Assembly: GCA_030054095.1 (NCBI GenBank)
Contig: JASGCO010000009.1
Coordinates: forward strand, 62,001-126,000
Reading direction: 5' to 3'
Source of the DNA: Sediminibacterium sp.
GTDB lineage: Bacteria > Bacteroidota > Bacteroidia > B-17B0 > Aurantibacillaceae
Length of the DNA: 64,000 bases
A program made the position numbers and the translations under genes. This document shows positions 43,019 to 51,133 of this stretch, in pieces. The number at the start of each line of letters is the position of its first letter. The first letter of the stretch is position 1. The notes under the pieces are model-generated. The model did not search any database. It had not been told where the DNA came from and was given only the letters and a program-made list of their open reading frames with translations.

Positions 43019-45667
43019 ATGGCGAAGCAGACCAATACGGCTCAACCCAGATTTCTGGATCTGGCACCAACTTTTAAGTTTTTTCCTTTCGTAAAACAGA
43101 TCTATGCGCTGATTACCATTGGTGTTATCGGACTTGTTTTTTATAGCACTTCCCTTTACAACGAACATGCGCTCGACGATGGGATCATCATTCATCAGAA
43201 TGACCACGTATTAAAAGGCCGTAAAGGTATCTGGAGCATCTTAACCAAAGATGCCTTTGAAAGTTTCTATCGCTTAATGAACGCTACAGATCAGTTAGCC
43301 GGTGGTCGTTATCGTCCTTTATCGGTAGTAAGTTTTGCTGTTGAACAGGAATTAATGGGCACCTACCGCAGCGGCTTATATAATCAGGCTGCCGACCTTA
43401 ACGGAAACGGTGTACTGGACAAGGGGCCGGTTCAGGTACGCAATCAGGTAACCGGTTTGATGGAGGAAAAATATGAATACAACGAATTCATTGACCTTAA
43501 CAATAACGGACTGGTTGAACAAAATGAATGTGTAATGTGCTGGGACACCAACCGTAATTTTAAAAATGATGTGGAAGAAGACATCAACATTGACGGGGTA
43601 TTTAATGAGGTAGATTGTCAGGTAGCCGGTGCTACCATGCGTCACTTTAACAACATCTGGACATTTGCCTTAGGTTGTATGTTACTTTATCTGGTATTTG
43701 CCCGTTACTTTTTCAGAGAAAATCAAGATCTGGCATTTTTGGCCGCCCTTCTGTTTACGATGCACCCTATCCACACCGAAGCCATTGCCAACGTAAAAAG
43801 TCGCGACGAAATTTTCTCGTTGATCTTTATTTCTTTAACGTTCCTTTACACGTTCTGGTTCAACGAAACTAAAAAAACCAAACATTTGTTCTGGGCTTGC
43901 GCCATGTTCTTCCTCTCATTGCTCTCTAAAGAATACGCTGTTATGCTTCTCTTCCTTATCCCTTTGGCTATTTATACCTTTACTAAAAACGAGTTCGACC
44001 TTAAAGAATTCTTTAAGCCACTAATGGGGTATGGCGTTGGTTCTCTGGGTGTATTACTGATGGTAAAAGCCTTAAAGGGATCAAAGGCCGCTTCTGACAG
44101 CACCTCTAAAAAATTCCTTGCACTTGTGGCTGGTTTAGGTTTAGCCATTGCCGGATTTTACTACTTCTACAAATTCGCCAAGCAGTACAAAAACATCTTT
44201 ATGTCGCTAACCTTTTTTGCGGTTTCAGCAGCCATCATGATCTTTATTAAATACCGTTTTGACATTACCAATACTGTTCCTGGCAAAAAAGACCTGAGTT
44301 TCTGGATCATGCCGTTTGCCTACCTCATTTTCGGCATTTTTATGTTTGGCGGAAAAACCAATAAAGAACGGAATCTGGGCACTTTAATGAGTTGGTTCTA
44401 TCTGGTTATTCTGGTTTACTTAGGTATGCGTCTGGTAGCGGTACGTTTAAAACCAGGGGTTCCCGATACGGAAATTCTTAATAACCCTTACTTGTTGGCC
44501 GATGGGGTACAACAGTTCTGTACTAAAGGCTATGTATTATTAAAATACCTGACACTTCTGGTTTTCCCTCATCCTTTATCATCCGATTATTCGTATAACA
44601 CTATCCAGTACCGCGATTTAGGCAGTTGGGATTTCTGGTTATCAATGGTGATTCATGTAGGCATATTGATTTTAGGAATCCGGCTTGTGTTCAAAAAACA
44701 CGTTCTTGGATTTGCTATTATGACTTACATCTTCTTCCTGTTAATGATTGGTAACATCCTTATGGATATTGGCGCCACCATGGGCGAACGTTTGATTTTC
44801 CATTCATCCATTGGTTTCTGCATCGCTATGGCCTGGTTAATCATAAAAGGACTCGAACGTATGGAAACCATCTCATTCAATGTACGTCGCGTTGGTTTAA
44901 TTGCCATGGTGATTATTGTCGGGTTCCTTTATGGCTGCAAAGCCTGGGAACGTAACTGGGATTGGAAAAATGACGTGACCCTCTTCTTAAAAGACGTAAA
45001 TACCATGCCGCATAGTGTACTGGTATTGGGTAATGCCGGGGCCCGTTGGGTAGATTTGGCCGACACGAAAGAGATTACGGGTAAAAACATTCCTGGTCAG
45101 GATTCCACACGCTTTAACGATTATAACGGTACCCTTCACATTACCGATGAAGAGGTAAAAGAAGGAAACTATAAAGACAAGCGCGAAGCGGCTCTTTACA
45201 AAGGGGTTAAATTTCTGAAACACGCGGTAGAATTACACCCCCGTTACGTAAACGGTTACCTCAACCTGGGATTAGCGCATTTTAAACTGAAAAAAGATTT
45301 TGAAGCTCTATTCTACTGGAAAAATGCTGAGAAACTATACCCGAACAATCCGTATTTACGTAACTATTACATTGTGTATTATAACGACTTGAAAAACAGA
45401 GGCTCTCAGTATTTCGCACGTGGCCGTATGGATAGCGCAGCCATTGAGTATAACAAATGTACCATTCTGGATCCTTACAATCCAGAAGGATGGTACAATA
45501 CCGGTGGGGCGTTCTTTAACATGCGCCGTTACGACAAAGCTAAATATTGCTGGGAACGAGCCCTTCAGGTAAATCCGAATTATGCGGAAGCAAAAAAAGC
45601 TTTACCTATGATTCCTCCTGGTGTAGTGGCGGCAGCGCCACCAGCACCTAAACAGGTTAAAAACTAA
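43019..45667 (+). CDS. TMTC-like multi-pass protein with calcium-loop insert and C-terminal TPRs
   Basis: 882 residues. A membrane segment (~28-44) is followed by ALDDGIIIHQND, resembling the acidic first loop of GT-C/TMTC-type transferases, and RYRPLSVVSFAVE. Residues 126-199 hold four loops of the DxNxNGxxxxxE/D type (126-137, 159-170, 176-187, 188-199) plus a CxxC. About ten membrane segments follow (HPIHTEAIANVKSRDEIFSLIF is a family motif), then TPRs (~720-860). TMTC proteins are O-mannosyltransferases in eukaryotes; glycosyltransfer here is inferred. The cupin gene starts on its stop codon (TAATG). Confidence 0.75.
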   Translation: MAKQTNTAQPRFLDLAPTFKFFPFVKQIYALITIGVIGLVFYSTSLYNEHALDDGIIIHQNDHVLKGRKGIWSILTKDAFESFYRLMNATDQLAGGRYRPLSVVSFAVEQELMGTYRSGLYNQAADLNGNGVLDKGPVQVRNQVTGLMEEKYEYNEFIDLNNNGLVEQNECVMCWDTNRNFKNDVEEDINIDGVFNEVDCQVAGATMRHFNNIWTFALGCMLLYLVFARYFFRENQDLAFLAALLFTMHPIHTEAIANVKSRDEIFSLIFISLTFLYTFWFNETKKTKHLFWACAMFFLSLLSKEYAVMLLFLIPLAIYTFTKNEFDLKEFFKPLMGYGVGSLGVLLMVKALKGSKAASDSTSKKFLALVAGLGLAIAGFYYFYKFAKQYKNIFMSLTFFAVSAAIMIFIKYRFDITNTVPGKKDLSFWIMPFAYLIFGIFMFGGKTNKERNLGTLMSWFYLVILVYLGMRLVAVRLKPGVPDTEILNNPYLLADGVQQFCTKGYVLLKYLTLLVFPHPLSSDYSYNTIQYRDLGSWDFWLSMVIHVGILILGIRLVFKKHVLGFAIMTYIFFLLMIGNILMDIGATMGERLIFHSSIGFCIAMAWLIIKGLERMETISFNVRRVGLIAMVIIVGFLYGCKAWERNWDWKNDVTLFLKDVNTMPHSVLVLGNAGARWVDLADTKEITGKNIPGQDSTRFNDYNGTLHITDEEVKEGNYKDKREAALYKGVKFLKHAVELHPRYVNGYLNLGLAHFKLKKDFEALFYWKNAEKLYPNNPYLRNYYIVYYNDLKNRGSQYFARGRMDSAAIEYNKCTILDPYNPEGWYNTGGAFFNMRRYDKAKYCWERALQVNPNYAEAKKALPMIPPGVVAAAPPAPKQVKN

Positions 45668-46068
45668 TGCAAGACTATAAATGGTTATTTTCAGGTGTGT
45701 TGTTGCTGATTATCCAATGGGTATATCCGCAACAACATATCAATTCTGACACCATTCGCTTTAGCACAAAAGAAGAAAATCTATTGAACCGTCGCTTGTT
45801 TGGCGATAGTTTATGCAGTAGCTTCTGCATCATGATCCGTAAAGAGGTTAAATTGCACAAGCACCTCCATCATTCAGGACATATTGTTGTGCAGGAGGGA
45901 GAAGCGCTTATGACTTTAGGAGAAAAGCAGATCCAAATCAAAAAAGGAGATGTTGTGTTTATTCCTGAGAACACCTACCACTCTGTAACTGTAACGTCTA
46001 AAACCCCATTGAAAGTAATCAGTATTCAGTCGCCCTTTTTTGATGGAACAGACCGCGTTTATAAATAA
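45667..46068 (+). CDS. Exported single-domain cupin protein
   Basis: 133 residues. An N-terminal hydrophobic segment (LLLIIQWVYPQ) looks like a signal peptide or anchor. The cupin core is HKHLHHSGHIVVQEGEALMTL and GDVVFIPENTYHSV, giving three or four His/Glu positions for a metal. Activity is unknown; such proteins may be isomerases, dioxygenases or binders. The ATG overlaps the previous stop by one base (TAATG), which indicates translational coupling to the TMTC-like gene. The T9SS protein follows after 20 bp. Confidence 0.8.
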   Translation: MQDYKWLFSGVLLLIIQWVYPQQHINSDTIRFSTKEENLLNRRLFGDSLCSSFCIMIRKEVKLHKHLHHSGHIVVQEGEALMTLGEKQIQIKKGDVVFIPENTYHSVTVTSKTPLKVISIQSPFFDGTDRVYK

Positions 46069-46088
46069 AGACTAGTTGAAAAGAAGAG

Positions 46089-48182
46089 ATGAAAAAAACA
46101 CTTATACTCCTGTTGGTTTTTTTAAACCTGAATAAATTCAGTGCGCAGGTAATTTATAAAGAAACATTTGGTGGACAGTTGCTAACCCTGGCTCCATTAA
46201 GTCCCACTCAGGCCAGCTCATCGCACACTACTATTCCGCAAAATTATTTATTAATCAACGATGGTTTTAAAAACAATGTAGGGTCCGGGTTGAATGTAAA
46301 TAAGCCCTTCAACAACAGTTATTTTAAAACGACAGGATGGGCTTGTGTATATAATGCGCTATTGAATGATACGTTTTTAGTTTCGACTTCGTGGCTCGAC
46401 AGTACGGCTAACTGCAACCGCTGGGTGATTACCCCTCCCATTACAATTCCCAACGACACATCCGTTCTTACCTGGAATGCCATGAGCCCTGATCCTGCGT
46501 TTGCCGATGGGTATGAGGTGTACCTTACTACCAACACAACGTCCACCCTTACAATAAATGACTTTACCCCCGGTAACCTGCTCTTTTCCATTAACGACAA
46601 TAACACTGCCGGTGGCGGCGAAGCAGCTACATGGACTAAGCGAAGCGTTTCCTTAGCTGGTCGCAGTGGACAAACGGTACGGTTCGCGTTCCGTAATAAT
46701 TCGCGTGACCGTTACCAACTCTGGATTGATGATATAGAAGTCATCCGCTTGCAACGGGCTACTGACGCTGCCGCTACTCAGGTAAATTACGCCCGATATA
46801 ACCTCATTAACAGTTCTCAATCCGTTTCACTGACCTTTTCAGCACTTGGGAGCAAACCGGTGAATACGATCTCTATAAGCTACAAAATCGGATCAGGCTT
46901 CCCTGTTACTGAATTTTTCACCTTATCACCTCCGCTAACCTACGGTCAAAGCCGGACACTGGCATTCAGCGCGCCTTTCAGCATCAGCAGCCCCGGAAAT
47001 TACGCCTTTAAAACATGGATAAGCACCGTTAATGGTGTTATTGATCAAAACACTTTTAATGATTCACTAAGCGGAACCATTAGCGTACAAACTACTGCGC
47101 CCGCTAAAAAAGTGTTACTGGAGCAATTTGTAAGCGCCAAAGACGGTAAATGCAGTCAGGCACAAACCAATCTGTTATCCGCTCAGAATAACTCTGTTAT
47201 TACTATTGCCGTGCATGATGCGGACAGCCTTAAAAACCATAATGCTTCTGGTTTACTATTAGGCTATAAAACAGATCTGGCAACGGCAATGATTGATCGC
47301 ACCTATTGGACGGACAAAAATGACATTGCTTTAAACTCATCGCAATGGGCGGCAAAAATAACCGATCGTTTAAACAAAGTGAGTCCGGTTGCTGTAAGTA
47401 TTATCAATAAAACCTATAACGCCTCTAACAGACAATTAAGCTTTACCGTAAAAGCGGATTTTGTAGCCGATGTAAAAGGTGATTATCGTTTAAACGCTGC
47501 GTTAGTGGAGAATAATGTGTATGGCCCTATCACCGATACCACAGACAACGGGTTTAATCAATGGAACGGTTCTTACTTTACCCCCTGGAGTTCCTATTAT
47601 CAAACTGGTATTTTTAACGCGCAGGCAGGCACTTACCTTCTCATTCCAACACAATTTAAGCATCAACGGGTTCTTAATTATTCGTTTGATGGTCCATTTG
47701 GTGTAGCAGGAACTATTCCATCCACTGGTGGCACACTGAATCAATCCTATACGAAAACATTTACACTCACGCTTCCACAAAGTACTAATGGTGCCTATCA
47801 ATGGAATGCCGACAATCTTTATATTGTAGCTTATGCCGCTGAATACAATTTTGACAAAAACAAACGTAACGTATTAAACGCTACCGAAGAGAAATTAACA
47901 ACCGGAAATGAGGTTATCGGAATCAGTGAAACGCGTTTTGGATCGTTAGACTGGAGCGTGTACCCAAATCCTGCTACCGAATCTGTAACTATTGATTTAC
48001 GTTCCGAAAAAGATGCTTCTGCAGAAATAACCGATATGAGCGGTAAACTACTACTTAAAACAGAGCTCACAAATGGTAAAGGGCAACTACAGCTAAACGC
48101 CCTCCACAATGGTGTTTATATCCTGAGAGTAAAAAACAGCGAGGGATCCGGTTTCCGTAAACTGGTCATAAATCATCAATAG
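46089..48182 (+). CDS. T9SS type A secreted protein with choice-of-anchor J and Omp28-like regions
   Basis: 697 residues with a signal peptide (MKKTLILLLVFLNLNKFSAQ). Residues ~20-225 form a cleaved-adhesin/choice-of-anchor J domain (WVITPPITIPNDTSVLTWNA, DRYQLWIDDIEV). Residues ~330-600 resemble Omp28-related proteins (VLLEQFVSAKDGKCSQAQ, IVAYAAEYN). The C-terminal type A sorting domain is intact: WSVYPNPATESVTIDL, GVYILRV, RKLVINHQ. The product should be exported by the type IX system and kept on the surface or released. It is likely the last gene of an operon with the TMTC-like and cupin genes. Confidence 0.9.
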   Translation: MKKTLILLLVFLNLNKFSAQVIYKETFGGQLLTLAPLSPTQASSSHTTIPQNYLLINDGFKNNVGSGLNVNKPFNNSYFKTTGWACVYNALLNDTFLVSTSWLDSTANCNRWVITPPITIPNDTSVLTWNAMSPDPAFADGYEVYLTTNTTSTLTINDFTPGNLLFSINDNNTAGGGEAATWTKRSVSLAGRSGQTVRFAFRNNSRDRYQLWIDDIEVIRLQRATDAAATQVNYARYNLINSSQSVSLTFSALGSKPVNTISISYKIGSGFPVTEFFTLSPPLTYGQSRTLAFSAPFSISSPGNYAFKTWISTVNGVIDQNTFNDSLSGTISVQTTAPAKKVLLEQFVSAKDGKCSQAQTNLLSAQNNSVITIAVHDADSLKNHNASGLLLGYKTDLATAMIDRTYWTDKNDIALNSSQWAAKITDRLNKVSPVAVSIINKTYNASNRQLSFTVKADFVADVKGDYRLNAALVENNVYGPITDTTDNGFNQWNGSYFTPWSSYYQTGIFNAQAGTYLLIPTQFKHQRVLNYSFDGPFGVAGTIPSTGGTLNQSYTKTFTLTLPQSTNGAYQWNADNLYIVAYAAEYNFDKNKRNVLNATEEKLTTGNEVIGISETRFGSLDWSVYPNPATESVTIDLRSEKDASAEITDMSGKLLLKTELTNGKGQLQLNALHNGVYILRVKNSEGSGFRKLVINHQ

Positions 48183-48210
48183 GCATTGCGTTTAACTTGT
48201 TATTTTAAAA

Positions 48211-48241
48211 TTTGGCATTGCCAAAAAAATGTTTAATTTTG
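48211..48241 (+). promoter_or_regulatory. tRNA-Leu promoter (TTTG-N19-TAATTTTG)
   Basis: TTTG at 48211-48214, a 19-bp spacer and TAATTTTG at 48234-48241 match both consensus boxes. The -33 box is inside a palindrome TTTGGCATTGCCAAA (48211-48225). The tRNA begins 12 bp beyond the -7 box. Confidence 0.85.
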
Positions 48242-48252
48242 CAGGCAGTTAA

Positions 48253-48334
48253 GCGGATGTGGCGTAACTGGCAGCCGCGCCAGACTTAGGATCTGGTGCC
48301 GAGAGGCGTGGGGGTTCGAGTCCCTTCATCCGCA
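48253..48334 (+). tRNA. tRNA-Leu (anticodon UAG)
   Basis: 82 bases. The acceptor arms GCGGATG (48253-48259) and CATCCGC (48327-48333) pair fully with discriminator A. The anticodon stem CCAGA/TCTGG holds the loop CTTAGGA, giving anticodon TAG at 48287-48289, which reads CUN leucine codons. The long variable arm (TGCCGAGAGGCG) and the T arm GGGGGTTCGAGTCCC are as in class II tRNAs. CCA is not encoded. A promoter and a terminator flank it, so it is a single-gene unit. Confidence 0.97.
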
Positions 48335-48339
48335 CACTT

Positions 48340-48369
48340 AAAAAGCGTATCTTTGGATGCGCTTTTTTT
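48340..48369 (+). terminator. Intrinsic terminator of tRNA-Leu
   Basis: AAAAAGCGTATC pairs with GATGCGCTTTTT (one G-T wobble) around a TTTG loop, ending in a run of seven T. It begins 6 bp after the tRNA. Confidence 0.9.
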
Positions 48370-48413
48370 GTTTACGGGATTCATTAACAGAAATTAACCC
48401 CCGAACTAAAATT

Positions 48414-48428
48414 TGGCACATACCTTGT
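48414..48428 (+). promoter_or_regulatory. Candidate sigma-54-like promoter before the DUF4476 gene (TGGCAC-N5-TTGT)
   Basis: TGGCAC, five bases, TTGT: one mismatch (T for C at -12) from TGGCAC-N5-TTGC. The predicted transcript start is about 13 bp before the ATG at 48453. An alternative is a weak housekeeping promoter, TTTG-N18-TAACTTAT, using overlapping bases. Confidence 0.35.
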
Positions 48429-48452
48429 TAGTATAACTTATAATTTAATAGT

Positions 48453-49406
48453 ATGAAAAAACTTATCCTTTTATTGTCCGGATTACTGCTTTTAAGTGGC
48501 ATTGTGTACTCGCAAAACACTTATAATGTTGTTGTTTTCTCTGAAGACGGGGAACCTTTCTTCGCCTTTCTAAATGGCATAAGGCAAAATGATAAACCAG
48601 AAACAAACATAAGGGTTACCGGACTTAACTCGGAAGCTCTTAATGTCCGAATTGTATTTGAAAATAAAGCTAATCCGCAACTAAAACAAAATTTTATGCT
48701 TGAACCTGGCTTTGAACATACCATTAATATTAAGCGGAATCTAAAAAAGGTTATCAAAATGCGCTACTTTGGTAAAGCACCTTTAAACGAAACTATAGCA
48801 ACTGATATTACCAATATCCCCTATCACACTACCGAAACACCTTCTAAAACGGAAGTAGCTACAAACAGCCCGAACACCACTACCGTTATTACTACCAAAA
48901 CAGAAACCACCGGTAATCCAGACAAAGGCTCCGTTACAATTAATATGGGCGGGATTAACATGAACGTAAATACAAATACGGGCGTTAATCCGACCGAAAC
49001 CAAATCGGAAACCATTACTTCTACTACTGTTATTTCCGGCACAGGAAATACAACCGGTACATCGCCCAAAACAGAAACCACCGGAGCGCCACAGGTTGTT
49101 CCTAATCAAGGATGTATGGGTACTACTACTGCCACAGAATTCGCGAAAATTAAAAAATCAATAAGCAGCGTCGCATTTTCAGATACAAAAATGAGTACCG
49201 CAAAACTGGCAACAAAAAATAATTGTTTAAGTGTGGAACAGGTTTCAGAGATCTGTAAATTATTCAGCATGGATGAAGACCGTCTCATGTATGCTAAATA
49301 CGCCTATGACTACTGCAGCGATAAACGCAATTACTACAATGTAGGTAGTACATTCTCATTCAGCACAACCATTGATGAGTTAAACCGCTTTCTGGAAAAA
49401 AAATAA
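48453..49406 (+). CDS. DUF4476 domain secreted protein
   Basis: 317 residues with a signal peptide (MKKLILLLSGLLLLSGIVYS). The N-terminal half is a beta domain (YNVVVFSEDGEPFFAFLNG) common to these proteins; residues ~125-215 are a Thr/Asn/Lys-rich linker. The C-terminal ~95 residues are DUF4476 (EFAKIKKSISSVAFSDTKMS, CLSVEQVSEICKLFSMDEDRL, YAYDYCSDKRNYY). Function is unknown; these proteins are frequent in Bacteroidota periplasm or surface. It has a possible sigma-54-type promoter and ends convergent with the PrnB-like gene, 12 bp apart. Confidence 0.88.
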   Translation: MKKLILLLSGLLLLSGIVYSQNTYNVVVFSEDGEPFFAFLNGIRQNDKPETNIRVTGLNSEALNVRIVFENKANPQLKQNFMLEPGFEHTINIKRNLKKVIKMRYFGKAPLNETIATDITNIPYHTTETPSKTEVATNSPNTTTVITTKTETTGNPDKGSVTINMGGINMNVNTNTGVNPTETKSETITSTTVISGTGNTTGTSPKTETTGAPQVVPNQGCMGTTTATEFAKIKKSISSVAFSDTKMSTAKLATKNNCLSVEQVSEICKLFSMDEDRLMYAKYAYDYCSDKRNYYNVGSTFSFSTTIDELNRFLEKK

Positions 49407-49418
49407 TCGTATCTGTAT

Positions 49419-50525
49419 TCAGGTTAATTGCTTTCTGGCCGATTTAATAGCTTCCTGCAACACTAAAATACGGGAAGTCTGTAAATCCATAATCTTATCA
49501 AGGATATCCACAGAATAGCCTCCGCTTCCAGTTGCACGGTTAAAATCCTGCTTGTAAGCATACGACTGGTCTGCCAAACGCTTATGTGGCTTACGGAAAC
49601 CCTTGAGTATGTATGAAAAATCCAGAACCGCTTCCGCTGCTTTTAGTGTTTCTACCGAAGGAAACTCACTAAGGTTCTTTATAACACTACTCCACACAGA
49701 AGGCTTCCCTTTATAATACATATAGGTCTTTCTCACAAACTCAAAATTATACGGCAGGAAGCTTTCCTTAAACGCATTATATTGTTCATCTTCCAAATCG
49801 CAATTCCACAATATGTGGTCGAATAAGAACATAGGCATTTCCACTGCACCTGGCCCCATATATGGTTCTGGTCTATCTACAATAATAGGGTCGTAATAAA
49901 ATCGCAATTCGTTGGCAAAGAAAGCTGGCGACACATTACGTTTGGCGTGAACTATTCCATCAATCATCGAACTTATGCTTTCACGGATTACATCACATGT
50001 ACTTTTAAATTCCTCCCCCACGAAAGAACTTATGTACAACTTATCTAACATTATAATAGCCAACAACAGATCCGGATAAGACATTTTTACACTACGTATC
50101 AGATCCAGTTCATCACCGGCACCTGTATAACTTCGCGTACGTTCATTATCCGGATTCCATAATGTATAATGTAACAATGTATCTCTCGGAGGCATTGCCG
50201 TTCTGTTCGCTATACTGCATAAAACCGGAAGTAAAGCCGGGTGTTGTTGAACCGGCTCAAATCCCATTTTCTTCAATATACCCATAAAAATCCCCAAATC
50301 TCTCATCACCGCTACGCACTCTTCCTGAGAAAGCGATCCTGTATCCTTAAGGCCGGATAACAGATAGTGCAAAAGAGCGCCGATCTCATCTGCCCTTCCA
50401 GCTCTGTTTAGTTCATGTAATCGCTGGATGTGCGGGTCAAATCTGAGAGGGTCCAGACACTTTATCTGTTCCGGATCGCTGATCCCTAAAACAGGAAGTA
50501 TAAACTGGTAGGGGAAATTTACCAT
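49419..50525 (-). CDS. PrnB-family heme enzyme (monodechloroaminopyrrolnitrin synthase-like, IDO/TDO superfamily)
   Basis: 368 residues, the length of PrnB. Several blocks match the PrnB family as I remember it: AMRDIGxFxGxLKKMGFEP, MPPRDTLLHYTLWNP, RSYTGAGDE, YMGPGAVEMPMFLFDHILW and the C-terminal GSGGYSVDIL, which parallels the GTGGS loop of tryptophan dioxygenase. His314 (RKPHKRL) is at the position of the PrnB axial heme ligand (near 313). In pseudomonads PrnB rearranges 7-chlorotryptophan to an aminophenylpyrrole in pyrrolnitrin synthesis. No prnA, prnC or prnD homologue is in the window, so the substrate here is unknown, probably an indole. It lies 6 bp after the STAS-like gene and is co-transcribed. 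Confidence 0.88.
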   Translation of the reverse strand: MVNFPYQFILPVLGISDPEQIKCLDPLRFDPHIQRLHELNRAGRADEIGALLHYLLSGLKDTGSLSQEECVAVMRDLGIFMGILKKMGFEPVQQHPALLPVLCSIANRTAMPPRDTLLHYTLWNPDNERTRSYTGAGDELDLIRSVKMSYPDLLLAIIMLDKLYISSFVGEEFKSTCDVIRESISSMIDGIVHAKRNVSPAFFANELRFYYDPIIVDRPEPYMGPGAVEMPMFLFDHILWNCDLEDEQYNAFKESFLPYNFEFVRKTYMYYKGKPSVWSSVIKNLSEFPSVETLKAAEAVLDFSYILKGFRKPHKRLADQSYAYKQDFNRATGSGGYSVDILDKIMDLQTSRILVLQEAIKSARKQLT

Positions 50526-50531
50526 CTGCCA

Positions 50532-50951
50532 TCAGGACAACAGCCAATCTACACACTCTTCCTCTGTTTGAAACATATCTATTTGCAGGTTGCCTATGGT
50601 TGCTTCCTTATTTACCTTACTAACGGTGGCCACGGCAAAAATATCTTTCGATACAACGGCTCCTACTTTTGTTAGTCCGATTTTTTCAACTTCAACAAAC
50701 CACTCCTGAGTAAGGTAAGCCTGTACTTCCTTAGAAAGCACCTTTAGTTGTCTGTGGTCACTCAGATGTATTTTTACCTGATTGTTTCTAATAAATTTTG
50801 TAAGAAAAGAACATCCCTTCTTCACATTTTCTAAACTTAGAAAACCTATCCACTTCGCCCCTATCAGGTTAATACCAGGCACATGATAAATTTCGACATA
50901 GCTTTCCTTCAAAAGGAACTCGACTTTTTTTCCAGAGATTTGTGTTTCCAT
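50532..50951 (-). CDS. SpoIIAA/STAS-like small protein
   Basis: 139 residues, no signal or membrane segment. The central strand-helix pattern (GAKWIGFLSLENVKKGCSFL, VKIHLSDHRQLKV, VGAVVSKDIFAVATV) fits the short Bacteroidota proteins annotated as STAS/SEC14 or SpoIIAA-like. The expected phosphorylatable Ser/Thr of true anti-sigma antagonists cannot be placed with confidence. It begins the two-gene unit with the PrnB-like enzyme. A role as regulator or small-molecule binder for that unit is inference only. Confidence 0.6.
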   Translation of the reverse strand: METQISGKKVEFLLKESYVEIYHVPGINLIGAKWIGFLSLENVKKGCSFLTKFIRNNQVKIHLSDHRQLKVLSKEVQAYLTQEWFVEVEKIGLTKVGAVVSKDIFAVATVSKVNKEATIGNLQIDMFQTEEECVDWLLS

Positions 50952-51133
50952 TAATTAAGGTTTTGTTTGGTTGATACTACTTTCTTAACTACTCATATAG
51001 AATAATTTAAGATAAGGTTGATTGATTTGTGTGAAAGATACAAATTAATTAATGTCTGATCCAGAGTTTCAAACGAATCATTACTTCCGCTCGTCAAAAA
51101 TAGTTTTCCCTTCTATAAACCCATCATTTTTTC

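Noticed and set aside
48211..48225. Palindrome TTTGGCATTGCCAAA as an operator for tRNA-Leu
   Set aside because: It overlaps the -33 box, but tRNA genes are rarely under specific repression and a 15-base palindrome can arise by chance; kept only as a note.
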